NCBI GenBank assembly: GCA_014904985.1
Contig: MU128937.1
Coordinates: 62,001 to 126,000, forward strand
Direction: 5' to 3'
Source of the DNA: Hydnum rufescens UP504
Lineage: Eukaryota > Basidiomycota > Agaricomycetes > Cantharellales > Hydnaceae
Length of the DNA stretch: 64,000 bases
Shown here one piece after another: positions 49,251-61,488 of this stretch. The translations under genes and the position numbers were made by a program. The number at the start of each line of letters is the position of its first letter. The first letter of the stretch is position 1. A model generated the notes under the pieces. It did not search any database. It was not told where the DNA came from and saw only the letters and a program-made list of their open reading frames with translations.

Positions 49251-52200
49251 ATGCGTGCATTTTCGCCTCCTGCACCGTCTCAGGCGTCAGGCTACGGCGG
49301 TGGTGGTGTCGTGCGCAACCTCGTCACGAAACAAGTCCTTGAAGGCTCCGTCAAACCAGGCGCAGACTCTGCCACAATCAGAATCTACGCAAAGGTACGT
49401 TCTACGCGCCGATATGAGCAGGGTGGAAATCCTAAGCCTAGTCACCGTGTCCTAGATCTGTGTTCCCGAATTTCCTCCTTCTTATGCGTACCCCCTGTTC
49501 CAAGAGGGATCGACGCGCCTTTTGAGGTCCACCTGCCATCCACTATCTCCAGATGGGGTACCCTATGCTTTTCCCCCAAAACCATCGCGCCTCGTACGAC
49601 GAGCTGCTCGAGCGCTTAATCTCCCTCCTCCCCTCCCAGAATCGTATCCAGATGTACTCTCCCCTCTTCCCAATGCTGCGCATCGCAAAACCAATGGCGG
49701 TCAAAGCCTTACGTCGGCGATGACGGGAGAGGTCCTTGTGAACAACTTTGAGTACTGCTATCTTTCTCCCCGTCTTCTCATCCCACCCTCCAGCATTCGA
49801 GCAAAATCGCCGGAGGCGCCACGCGTCAAACACCGTCGAAGCTCCATAGGTTCCAGCCTCCGCGATGGGCCACTTGCATATTATCTTCTCGCTATAGAAC
49901 TTGCCGTACCATTGGCCTCTTCTCCACCCAATGGGCCACATATGCTCAACATGTCCCTCCCTCGCTGCCTTCACAACACCTTAAGGCTTCAGCTCTTCCC
50001 ACCCCGATTAGCTCGCTCTCTCACTTCGGGATACTCCTCCGGTGCGTCCAACGCGTCTTCCGATGATGAACAATGGGAAATTCGTACCATTCCTCCTCTC
50101 CTTGCACCTTCACGCCCCCGTGCGCCGAGTACGACCAGTGCAGAAGGGTGGGCAGATGGAGAAGACGGTTTCTCGTCCTCCGGCGGCTCTAATTCTTCGC
50201 TTGGGAGTGCTGGCTCAAGACGTTCCGTCGGTGCCCCTGAAGTGTTGCACGGTACTTTTCCAAGGTTTGTTGTTCACCCCGGCTCCTCGTTTCCTCCCGT
50301 CCACGTCTCACACATCTTGCTCGATAACAGTGCGGAGCGGCTAATCATCCGATGGGCCCAAGCCACGCCTAAAGCAAATAGCTCCTCCACCTCGACACCC
50401 GCTATTAGACCTGGTCGAAGCGAAACGCGCAAGAAACTTGCTGTGAGTCGCGTCGAGTCGAAGATGACATGCATCGTCGGTAAAGTTATCGATCCTGGGG
50501 ACGGCTCTCCGCCCAGCTTCCCTGTTACGATCAATTTCGAGGCGACGTGTATTGGCATGACCCATCTAGGCGTTGAGACCGCTCTTGCCATTGATGCCGT
50601 GCTCGATACCTTTGGAAGCATCACTCACTGGGCACATTCAGACGATCTAGAACTACACGACTCCGAATTTCAGGTGACGGGCGGTGCAGGTATCCAAGGA
50701 TGGCATGGTCATCTTCAAGTACAAAACCGGTGGAAACGATGTTGGCCCACCACTCGATGGTAATAATCACCTTCCTGCCAATCCTGCCAATCGTATGACA
50801 TCATTTATGACCCCAGGGCTACAATCCCCTTCACCCGCCACAAAGTATGCCGCGTCAAGATCGACATCTGCGCTTTCCACTCATTCCTCAAATGGTGTCA
50901 ATGGCCATGGGAAGCACTCCGCATCTCTCCTGCGGGCCCCATTGCCAGGGATACAGGCTCAAGCTGTCCCAGACTATTCTTTCGAATCGCCCACAATTCG
51001 AGGCCAAAAGGATTCAGCAAATAGTGATGATGAAGACGAAGTCATCTCCCTACCCGATGGATATTTTTCATCGCGTCGGTCTTCGCGCCGTTCCTCTGTA
51101 AACTCTACTCCCATATTTGCCGATCCCACATCAGGACTGTCAGGTCACCATCCTAGCGAACCCTTCATCATCCAAGTCGAAATTCTCCCGCTCCTCCAAA
51201 ACACGCCCCTCGCTCCCCCTATGCGGACATCTTTCAAGTTGACGACCAAGCTAATCCTATCTGGCTCGCCGCTGGTTCCGACGCACGTCGCACTCCCTGT
51301 GATCAGGCTGCCTCTCGCAGGGTCGCATGTGTGTAGCGTTGTTGTTCTCGCTGAAGAGCGGGCCAGCGATATTACAGTCAGTGCTCCGGAGAACGGTAAC
51401 CGATCCGAGGTCTCTGTAGGTCGTACAACGGGCCTCCGTTGTGATGTCGATATCGGAAAATCGATGTGGATCGGAGGCGTGTCGTCTCATTCGGGGGACA
51501 TATGGGGCGATGATTGTCTACTTGTTGTTGTGCCTAATCCTAGAAAGTCCAAACCAGCCTTAAAGCCCAGGGGCGTGACCGGGGAGCACGTGGCCCCGAT
51601 TTCACCTGAGGAGACGATCATCCCAAGCAAAAACTCCCATGGGCGCATTCCCGCTCCGCGTTTTGAGGACGATGATGATCTGAGTACTCCCACGCGTCGA
51701 CCACTCCCTTCGCCCTCGGAACGACCTGCCATCCCATGGGTAGAGGTTGCTATCTCCCCTGTACCCCCGCGCTCAGGCGAACTTGAATGGACATATGTTG
51801 CCCGTGTTCGGGCACCATGGCCTTCCACTGCTACAGATTATACTTCCCCCGCTATCCGCAAGTCTTCTCGTCCCCCAGAACGGGAGCCTTCCTCGTTCGA
51901 TTTAGGATTTGCACGTGCAGATGTTGGTCAGGACAGCAGGCAGAATGTGGATCCTCGTATTACTGCGTCCTCTGTTGACGGACGACCGGCGGTATGCGAG
52001 ATGTTCTCCGGAGAACGGGCGTGGACGACCGAAGCCGTTGTCAATCCCGTTTGGGATGATTTGGCAAACTGGGCGAGACTCAAGGCTCCTTCGGGGACCC
52101 TTTCTGGCATGATCATAGAGATCCTTTATGAGGCAAAGTCTGGGGGTCTCGCCGACCCTTCATCAATAGCGAATTCATATATCCCTTTACCCATGTTCAA

Positions 52201-52957
52201 TTCGCCTGTATCTCGGTATACAGTGACAATCGATGACCTTGCAGGTGAGTCTACGTCCTGCATTTCAACAGTCGTCGTTCTTATCAGATGTATTTCAGAC
52301 TACAATGTTCGCGCTAGACAGCACAGCTTTGCAGTGTACGCCAAGTCGCCTCCCCACTTCATGCAGTACAATGTAGCAGCATATTTCGCCCCTGATCTTT
52401 CACTGGATATCTTCCCCACAAAGAGAATCTCTAAATTGCACATTACAGTCCCGATGGTCGCTTTCACCGCAAGCTCCCTACTCCTCTCTGTTGTGCTACT
52501 CAAAATGGGACGCGATATTCATGATCTCAGATTACGAGTGGATAGCCTCCAACTACCTTCCCTAGAGCCGACACGACCCCAAATCCAGCCAAGTACGACG
52601 ACAGTAACCACCACCATTCCTACCCCCATCCACAACCGCTTTCTAATCTCCGAGTTATCCGAAGAGGAGGATTCGTTCTTCCCCTCGCTACCGTTTGATG
52701 ACTCCGTCGATGATCTTCCGCATTCAGTCTGGGCGACTCCTGCCATCACTGCTATCCCTACATCCGGAGCGAAATCCCCCTCTGTCTCGCTGCCTCTGCC
52801 ATCCCCTTTGTCTCTATCCCCATCTCGCCTCGGCGCGCTCATCATGCAACCATTTCGGATTCCATGGTTAAATATTCTACGTCACACTCCGGCTGTGCTG
52901 TTTTGGAAGGCGTGGGAGATACTGATAATGGTACTTGAGTTTCCCGCACATAATTAG
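49251..52957 (+). CDS. Large uncharacterised protein with a C-terminal membrane segment
   Basis: About 1190 residues and no family that I recognise. Exon 1 starts MRAFSPPAPSQASGYGGGGV, then two long open stretches, 49522-50763 and 50684-52957, overlapping in different frames and probably one gene: ELHDSEFQ joins VSKDGMVIFKYKTGGND either through an indel or a very short intron around 50674-50689. The N-terminal half has beta-rich pieces (VESKMTCIVGKVIDPGDGS, FPVTINFEATCIGMTHLGV), Ser-rich linkers and acidic spots; the C-terminal half has FIIQVEILPLLQNTPLAPPM, HVALPVIRLPLAGSHVCSV and a single hydrophobic helix ITVPMVAFTASSLLLSVVLL near residue 1020, followed by a cytosolic Ser/Pro tail. An intron lies at 52244-52299. 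The composition suggests a tail-anchored or single-pass adaptor protein. Confidence 0.7.
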
Positions 52958-53423
52958 CCACTTGCTACTTGAGGACGGTTCAACCCCACTGCTCTTTGTT
53001 GCTTTCTCGCTGTCTTGTTTCTCTCAATCTAGATCCTCATCGTTCATCCATGTCCACACATGTTTGTCCTCTGGTGTTGTATACAAAGTCATGTAGTGTG
53101 AAGGAACCGAACGACTCGGCTAAACCGACAGACTGTAGTCTTTACATGAATGATATATCCACTACCAAGAGCAGGAACTCCTTTGCAAGGGGTGAAGGCT
53201 ATCACGAAACACATGCAGATGAATGCTAGTATGGTTCAAGGAGCCGTTTGCACGCGGTCCGAAGTCTGTTGGACGAATCAAGGCAACAATTCAGGCAAGG
53301 ACATCACAGTGCAGTGAAGTATGTGACAAGGCCGTACGGTAAGAAGCACCAGCCATAGAACAAACGACATGGGTAAAAATGCTGTCTATTTGTTCTTGGT
53401 CGCCCTAGAAAATCGGAGGCAGC
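52958..53423. other. Intergenic, convergent 3' ends
   Basis: Spacer between the unknown gene and the RSM19 stop. No coding signal. Confidence 0.5.
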
Positions 53424-53846
53424 GTCAACGACTAACAGGGAGAGTATGTCGTAGGGGAGTGAAATCACGAACTTGTATGTGAATCGTTTCCGGGTAGGCG
53501 AAAACTCCCCAATTTATGGCCAACCATCTCTTGAGTGATGTGGACCGGAAGATATTGTTTGCCATTGTAAACCATGAATCGCGCCCTATAGTAAGTAGGA
53601 AATTCAGAAAGATAGCAAGTACTACATTTTATGCAGGAAGCACGTACCCAACGAAAGTTGGAAGGATCGTGCACGAGCGCACTTTTGTCATAATAGGAAT
53701 GTTGGACAATTTGGCTTCATCGATGCCAGGAAATGGTACAAAAAAGGGACCTAAAGTCGCCTCAATAAACCAGGGGCCGACACACTTGTTTTGTTTAACC
53801 TACCCTTCCAAGATGATCTTGACCGCGCAACCGCAGACCAGAACAT
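53424..53846 (-). CDS. RSM19: Mitochondrial small-subunit ribosomal protein uS19m
   Basis: Head protein of the mitochondrial 37S ribosomal subunit. Spliced minus-strand product: [20 protein letters not shown], then [53 protein letters not shown], and after a one-base break [11 protein letters not shown]. These are the uS19 signatures SxWKGPF, RS..I.P.FVG, VYNGK.Y.PV and MVGHKLGEF.PTR. The break is at the C run 53507-53510 (plus strand), where one more base restores the frame. The last exon (stop 53424) is a proposed short one. Without splicing and frame repair only the middle is visible, so automatic annotation would likely miss it. Confidence 0.88.
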
Positions 53847-53906
53847 CGCAAGAGGGACTGTGGTTTGTCGGCCAGTTCCGGTTCGACTCCCCCTTGCGTA
53901 CGAAAT
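53847..53906. promoter_or_regulatory. 60-base divergent spacer RSM19 / SIT4
   Basis: The start codons of the ribosomal protein gene (minus) and the phosphatase gene (plus) are 60 bases apart. Transcript leaders must overlap or be very short. No TATA box is visible. Confidence 0.6.
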
Positions 53907-55300
53907 ATGCCTACAAGTATACACGACCCCGACCGGTGGATCTCACAGTTGCTGGAATGCAAACATCTTTCCGAGGCCGATATGCGGTCCTTATGCGATC
54001 GTGTACGTGCCATCCTTATGGAGGAGTCAAATATACAACCTGTCTCGAGTCCTGTTACCATCTGTGGGGATATACATGGTCAGTTTTGGGATCTTATTGA
54101 GTTATTGCGGAAGGGAGGTATGGTCCCTGGAACGAGTTATATTTTTATGGTACGTGGTGTCGATTTCTCTATGGTTTGCCACTCGATGGACGGGGTCCCC
54201 AAGGGTGACTTTGTAGATCGAGGGTATTACAGCCTAGAAACTGTTTCTTTATTATTTGCCCTTAAAGCGAGGTGCGGGCCTATTTGATTCTTTTCGTCCT
54301 TGACGCATCTCCATGTTATGTTTGCTCTAGATATCCTGATCGCGTGACTTTACTACGAGGGAATCATGAAAGCAGACAAATAACCCAAGTTTATGGCTTC
54401 TACGGTACGTGTAACGCGGCTTTCTGCTTTCTGTGTCGTTTCCGAAGTCATGATATTATCCGTTTAGACGAGTGCCAAACGAAATTCGGCAGCCCAAGCG
54501 TTTGGAAAGCCTGTTGTGCAGTCTTTGATCTCCTTAATCTGGCCGCTGTGAGGGTGCTACAGGACCGGGTGCTAGCTCGGAGCTCACTCGGCACCCTTTA
54601 GATAATTGACGGTACGGTCCTGTGTGTTCATGGTGGCCTCTCGCCCGATATTCGAACACTGGATCAAATTCGTGTCATTGCTCGCGCACAGGAGATACCA
54701 CACGAGGGAGCATTCTGCGGTACACGCATCTTTTAGGGTTTCCTGACCCTTATGTGGGCTGACGCCTCGTTTATCTTCATAGACCTTATGTGGTCGGATC
54801 CCGACGAAGTGGAAACCTGGGCTGTGAGTCCGAGGGGCGCAGGCTGGCTTTTCGGGGCTAGTGTTACAAACGAAGTAAGACATTATCCACCATCCCCTTT
54901 CGTCATGGTATTTTCACCAACTGCTCATTCTGGGATTCGCTCAGTTCAATCATGTCAATTCCTTGACTCTAATAGCACGCGCACACCAACTTGTCCAGGA
55001 GGGCTTCAGATATATGTTCTCGGACACCTTGGTGACCGTGTGGTCCGCGCCTAATTACTGTTATCGATGCGGCAACCTCGCGAGCATCCTTACGATTAGG
55101 GATGATTCGGATGGTGGAAGAAGTTTCAAAGTTTATGATGCTGCCCCAGAAAATGAAAGAGATAGAGGGTCTTCTCGAGGTGTAGGGATGGGGAGACGGC
55201 TGGTGAGCACCTATTATCCCGTGGACATTTCCTCGTGGTGCTCCTACTCACTGTCCGTTCCTATATGCAGGTTGGGGGAGGTATGCCATATTTCGTATAA
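53907..55300 (+). CDS. SIT4: PP2A-like serine/threonine phosphatase catalytic subunit (Sit4/PP6 type)
   Basis: Metal-dependent phosphatase of the PPP family; Sit4/PP6 acts in G1 progression and nutrient signalling. Starts [20 protein letters not shown], then [20 protein letters not shown] (metal ligands in GDIHG), [64 protein letters not shown] [53 protein letters not shown]. All catalytic blocks are present. The end reads PYFV after one missing G is added in 55274-55278, close to the PYFL/DYFL tails methylated in PP4, PP6 and PP2A. The N-terminus [13 protein letters not shown] favours Sit4; Ppg1 is the alternative. Confidence 0.9.
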
Positions 55301-55466
55301 TGATCCGTCCGTTTCACACTGTACCTTCAAGTTCCTCCAACGTTGCGACACCCTTCATTCTGAACCCTTAATAGGCTCCAATATGTGAATGCTTCCTCGT
55401 CCTGGATGTATTCGGCGGCAGATGGTGGCGATCCCTCGCATGTTCATTTCTCAATCACTAATAATC

Positions 55467-57694
55467 CTAATCGTCTCCAAAATCGTTCCCGGCCTGTCCA
55501 TCATCGTCCTCTTGGTTATAAGATTCACCGCCATCGACAGCAAATGCATCCCCCAACTTGATCATGTCTTCGCACAGCTCTTTCACCTCTTCCCTGCCAA
55601 ACGCTGGTCCTAGCACCCTAACATCGCCGCCTTTGGATAGGAACGTACTAATGAACGTCGCGTGAGAACGGAAAAGTGACGCAAGAGACGGCGAAGACTG
55701 AAGGCAGGTGAAGACGGGGACCGTTGTGAGGCGAGGTGATGGGGTCGTATAAGTGGGACGGTAGAAGGTCACGTCTGCATTCCTCCGACCTGAAGAAGTG
55801 AGTAGTGCGCCTTTAAAGAACTGGGGGAAAGATGTTGGAAGAGGATACGCGATTCGAGTCCAGGTGCTACAGTAACGAGAATATTTTTTCAATTTTCATA
55901 ACTGGAATGCCAGGGATGGTCCCAGAAACATGTAAGAACCTTGGCATAAGAACTTCGGGCAACTGAAACCTCGATTTTAACCATGTGTCAGCCGAGATTT
56001 GCTCGTCTTCATTAAATCCCCTGAGAACGTTCCGCTGCGCATAGCTTGCTACATACTGGTTGGTATAGTTGATTAAGCACGAAGTCAAATACCGAACGAG
56101 GATTATAATGCGCACCGATTTCGTGGCCGCGTAATCAAGTGATGCAGAGAAATCGTGCATAACATCAGAAACAAGCAGGTCCGTCTTTAATGGAACGGGT
56201 GCAGGGAGTGCACCCGAGAGATGCGCAAAGGGGGTATTCCCGCGCCAATTCAACTGCTTGCAAATCTCCACCATGTCGGATCCCGAAGTTCTAAGGCTGC
56301 AGGATGCCCATCGGTAAAGGGAAAGCTAGACAGCCACAAATTCAGAACACGATGCTCACCGGAGAGGCAAGGTTGCAGTCTCCACGTGCGCAGATAGAAT
56401 AGCCGAGGTATGATACTGGCTACTGAACTTGGAGTTGAACAGCTTCAGTGCCAGACTGAGAGGAGCATGAGCGGAGGCTGTAACTCACATCGGCATCCAG
56501 ATAATCAGACCATGAACCGACTTTCCACGTACTGGCAGATTGCAATGGAATCGTCAGGCTAGATAACTCGGCTAGCCTCTGCAACAATATGGCGCGATTT
56601 ATGACTTTGCGACAATTGTTTGCCTGATGAAATGGTTCAGCAGTAAGGTGCTAAATAGCATGCACGAGAAGCTTACGCTCAATACGTCAAATTGATGGTT
56701 ATCAAGGGAATCCATGTTGGCAAACGTTATTGTGGTGGACTTGGGTAATTCGTCTCGTAGAATTTCCATCATAGCGATCGTGAATGATCCGAAGGATTGC
56801 GAATCCAAGATTGTTTGGATACCCTAGTGCGATGTAAGATAAAGGGTGGGTATTTTTCAGCAGGCTGCAATAAAGTACCTGAGCCATATCGCACTCTTCA
56901 ATGAAAAGACGAAAGTCACTATCCATAATATCTGATTCCTGATGGAATTGATGGCTTGATTATCATCAGTTTTCAGGAAGGAATTTCAACCAACAGCCGT
57001 GCTTACGGCGTCCTCTCGATCAAAGGCCTCCTTCCCATGCTCCCATATCTCAACTTGATCTTCCCCATCGTCATGGAAAACCTGAGGAGGCCGGATGGGA
57101 TGCAAGGACCGAGGGACATGGTATACCCGGTTAAAATCGGACCAGTATCGGATAGAGAGAGGGTCGACAAAATAATTCTCCTTCTTACGATCATCATCCA
57201 GCTCGAAGTCGTCAAGTCCTTCGTCTAGAGCGCGCTGATAATCGTTTCTTTCGTATAGCGGATGCCTGCTAATATCAACGCGCCCATCCCTTCGCAGTTA
57301 CAAGTTACAAGCTTCATTAGGAGCTCTCCAGCCTGACATATTCACTGCACAGACCAAGTTTCAACCTGCTCTTCAAATGGAATAGCGTAAAGGTCTGAAA
57401 TCTTGGGCATTGCACCAAAGTTCGCTACAGAAACAGATTCAATCGTATCAGAAGAGCCTCCAAATCAATTTAGGGTCATCACAGCATACACTTGAAATCA
57501 AACAGCATTAAACGAGGACAAAAGGTTGAGTCGCCGTTCGGTGCTTGCCCCTCTCGAAATGATACATTGTGATCAATATCAACGTAGCGATCATCGCTGG
57601 CATGATAGGAGAAGTACGATTCCAGAGTGTTGAAATAATGAGTTCCAATATGGTTGGAGACATTGCCGGCTTGGATGTGGATAATCTCCTTCAT
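55467..57694 (-). CDS. DML1: Misato/Dml1 homologue, tubulin-like mitochondrial distribution protein
   Basis: Tubulin/FtsZ-related protein needed for mitochondrial inheritance and morphology. Starts MKEIIHIQAGNVSNHIGTHY with the family signature (IQ.GN.SN.IG.H.WN.QE), then DIDHNVSFREGQAPNGDSTF, FCPRLMLFDFK, NFGAMPKISDLY, FVDPLSIRYWSDFNRVYHV, SDFRLFIEECDMAQGIQTIL, FGSFTIAMMEILRDELPKS, LNWRGNTPFAHLSGALPAPV and an acidic end YNQEDDDGQAGNDFGDD. Eight or so exons; I see no forced frame break, although exon borders around 56280-56500 are not fully resolved. Tail to tail with SIT4 (166 bases) and head to head with EMC1. Confidence 0.88.
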
Positions 57695-57826
57695 GAGTGT
57701 GCACACTAGGCAAGTACCGTGGCGCGGGAACGACGCACTCAACGCCAACGCACCAAAAATAGCCCACCAAGTTAGTGAAGGCGAGCCACCTAATTGTCTG
57801 GGTGTGCTTGGTGGTGGATAAAAGCC
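57695..57826. promoter_or_regulatory. Bidirectional promoter DML1 / EMC1
   Basis: 132 bases between divergent starts. No CCAAT box; a GATAAAAG-like sequence near 57818 sits very close to the EMC1 start. Confidence 0.5.
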
Positions 57827-60800
57827 ATGAGGCTGCGTATTTTGTCTCTGCTGATTTTCTCCGTTGCCTCGGTTTTCTCACTACACGAATCTGACGCCGG
57901 AGTCACGGATTGGCATAAACCCTTGGTCGGGATACCACTCACACATTCCATATCAACTTCCCCAAGATTTCATCGGATTTTTGATCATAAGGGCACGGAG
58001 TCTAGGGTATTTGTGGCTACGAAGCGGAATACCCTGGCATCCCTCGACCCAATCCTTGGAACCATTGGTATGGCCTACATATGATCCTTGTTATCGTGTC
58101 GTCGACTAATGTTCTCCTTAAAGCATGGCGCCATGTGTTCGATGAGGACGAACATATCGTACATGTGCAAGCGCACAGAGAACGTACGTATTACTTCGAA
58201 TTGCCAACGCGGGAGCTGACGGAACGCACAAGTCATTGTATCGCTCTCCGGGTCCGGAACATCCAAGTTAAGGGCACACGAAGCAAGAACTGGCTTCCTG
58301 TTATGGGAGACCCCTTTGCATGATTCTTTTCCTGCGCGCCTGTCGGAGCCGGGTAACACCTACTCAGATTTAATGTTTACGCTCGATGGTGAAGACGATA
58401 TCATTGTACTCAGCAACTCACGGTCTGTGCGGCGCCTTGACCACAGCAATGGTAATGTCAAGTGGGAATGGACACCAACAGATCAGACGTGAGTAAAGTA
58501 AGCAATTTGAAAAGTCTCCCAGTCTCGAGCCCATTCCCATTCCTTAGATCTCTTAATCTCCATTCGAGGATAGTGGCTTCCAGAACCGCTATCCATGTTA
58601 TCGCCTTTGCGAAGTCCTTCGCCAGTTATACTCTCCACGTCACCACCATCGATCCACTTAATGGCAAAGAAATCAATACCTACCATATTCCATCATCTAT
58701 CCAAAACGGCATCTCGCATATCGTCATTATTGATCGGATTGACAATCCTTATATCGCGTGGGCAGAGAAGGGGTCTATCAAGTCGTATGATTTCGTCACA
58801 GGCCATATCACATCCGCCAAAGAGAAAAACTACGCAGAGATAATTGACATCGGTCTCGGCCAACAAGGCTTGTTCGTTGGTATACAAGACAACGGGGCAG
58901 CCCATATTTTTTCTGTGGGGAGAGGGCAGAGTCAAGGCCCAATTAAAATATGGGAATTTGCTGATTCTGTACGTACTCGAGACCAGGGCAGGCAATTGGT
59001 AACTCACCTCTCATCCAGGCCACAACGCCAGGCGTATCACCTTCGATATATACCGGTGGTCTAGACAAAGAGGGCCGGGGGTACATCTCTCGAGTGTTTT
59101 ACTCCTTGGCACTTCAGGTGCGCCATATATAGCCATCAGGAATTAATTGTCCATAGTAAGGCAATCCGCACTCTAGTCCACCAATCTCCATCTATTTTCC
59201 CCCCACGGTGCCGAGGGCAAAGGCATGGTAACTGGATTTACATTTCCTTTTGACACGAATTCTCACGGCGTCATCGATCATGTGCGTTCACACTCTTCGT
59301 TTTATTATCTATCAGTCTGTACTCATTGCTCAGAGGAACTAGGTTGCACTAGACGTTGCTCATCCGCAGGAATATAGGTTCATCAGCCGAGTGGTCTTGA
59401 CCACTTCAACGGGTGCAGTGCAGCTGTGGCAACAAGACTCCCTCCAGTGGACTCGAGAAGAAAGCTTGAGTGAAATCAAAGCGATCGAATTCGTGGATCT
59501 CCCAGAAAAGAAGATCTTGCACTCCAATGTTGGAGAGGCGTTCGCCCAGAAGCTGCAACGTCAGGTAGCTGAATTACAGGTACATATTCCGCCACATACT
59601 ATGGCAATGTGGCATGTCTTTGACTCTGATATTCGGTCCGTCCCGATGACGGTATAGAACTTACCATCGTACATAATCCACTTTGGAACTAGATTCCTTA
59701 CCGGAAAGTATGAGACCGTATCGTCGCCCTCAGATCCGAATGCCCCAGTAAGTTTGTATCGGGATACCTTCGGGTTCCATAAGCTTCTTGTGCTTCTTAC
59801 TTCAACTGGGAAAGCATTTGGAGTCGATACTAGTAGAGGAAGGATTGTCTGGGATCGCATTCTGGGCATCAGCGACGCACGAGGTTCCAGTCTCTCGCAT
59901 CCCCGTCTCCTCGTGTCGAAATCTGTATGGGATGATTCCGCATATCCGGAGCTCCTGGTCATTGCAAGGGATCTTCACAAAGATGTGAGAGCATTGATTT
60001 CAGTTACTTTCTTGATCACCCTTGATGTATCATCATCTTTACTAGGCAATCATAATGAATCGTCTCGATGCTCTGACTGGGAAATTAATCCAGCGATCTC
60101 GGGAACTTCAACCTCTCACCGCCGACATATATTTCCTTCCCGATCAAAACAAAACAATCCTTGTTGTGGACGAGAATCTCAAGGTAAATACGACTTGATT
60201 TCATGAGGGTGTACCTTCACTAACCGTGTCGATCTAGATCCACATATATCCCAATAACCGAGCGACCAGATCAGCATTCTCTGATCTTGCGCCAAGACTA
60301 CATTTCTCGCTGAGGCGAGGAGCTCCATCTCGCGAGCGTATTGATGGTTTTAGAATCGATATCTCGTCCCTCGGATCTCACTCGCCCACTGTTCATCGAG
60401 TATGGTCTTTCGCCCCACCCCCCTCAGAGTCCGTTCAATATGTCGTAAAGCCCCCACGAGATCCCGCGGCATCGTTTGGGAAAGCGCTCGCGGATCGAAG
60501 CACCTTGTATAAGTACCTCAACCCACACGTCATTTGTGTCGTCACAAAGAATACGGACCGTTCGCATGGGTCGGTTTATTTGATCGACTCGGTAACGGGA
60601 GCAACATTGTACCAGGCGACCGTCTCAAGTTCCAGAGGACTTCAGGCCACTCTGATCGAAAATTGGCTTGTCTACACATATTTTTCGGATGAGACTAATG
60701 CAAAGGGCCAAAGGATCGTCAGTGTTGAGTTGTATGAGGGGAGCACACGTAATGAGAAAACGAGCAGGTGAGCAGTGTCAGACGCCTCGTGCGGAGAAAG

Positions 60801-61488
60801 TCCCTGTCTAAGAATGACGGTCCCATAGTCCCGATTCATCGAGCTTTGTCTACGATAATGTCCGTGTTACCCCGTACCAGCAATCATTTCTTTTTCCTCA
60901 TAGCGTCAATGCTGTGGGGATGACTACGACCAAGTATGGTATCTCCGCGAAAGATTTTATTGGTGAGTTGGGGCCCTACATTTCTGGGACTTATGAAAAC
61001 CATTAATGGTCATGTTTGCCCTGAAGTTGCCAACGACAAAAGCCAAATACAGACCTTTTCCCGACGGCTGCTCGATCCGCGGCGGCATAAGAACAAACCT
61101 TCTGCTGCCGACGCAGAGGAGCTCCTGACACCTTATGATCCCGTTGTGGGAGATGATCCCCGCCATGTCCTCTCGCACAGTTCCGAGGTCGGTAGTCCGC
61201 TTTGCACCGCTTGGAAGTGGCGCCGATGACTCATATATTAACCCTCAGGTCGCCGGCATACGGCATATCATAACGTCTCCAGCACTACTGGAATCTACAT
61301 CATTGGTCTTCGCGTATGGACTCGACCTCTTCTTCACCCGAGTGGCGCCGTCTGGTACATTTGACGTTTTAAGTGTGACCTTCAACAAGTTGCAGCTAGT
61401 GCTGACAGTATTGGGGCTGGCCGTTGCTATACTTGTGACCAGACCCATTGTGCAGCGACAGCAGCTTAGGCAGCGATGGTACACATAG
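57827..61488 (+). CDS. EMC1: ER membrane protein complex subunit 1
   Basis: Largest subunit of the EMC insertase in the ER membrane. Signal peptide MRLRILSLLIFSVASVFSL, then ESDAGVTDWHKPLVGIPLTH (family start), VFVATKRNTLASLDPILGTI and WRHVFDEDEHIVHVQAH, a beta-propeller-type lumenal part (TYHIPSSIQNGISHIVIID, GIQDNGAAHIFSVGRGQ, SREESLS-like WTREESLSEIKAIEFVDLPE), second propeller (DTFGFHKLLVLLTSTGKAFG, IYFLPDQNKTILVVDENLK), DRSHGSVYLIDSVTGATLYQ, and the C-terminal DUF1620 part IITSPALLESTSLVFAYGLD, LFFTRVAPSGTFDVLSVTF, one membrane helix (QLVLTVLGLAVAILVTRPIV) and short cytosolic tail, stop 61486-61488. All introns, about fourteen, splice in frame. Confidence 0.93.
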
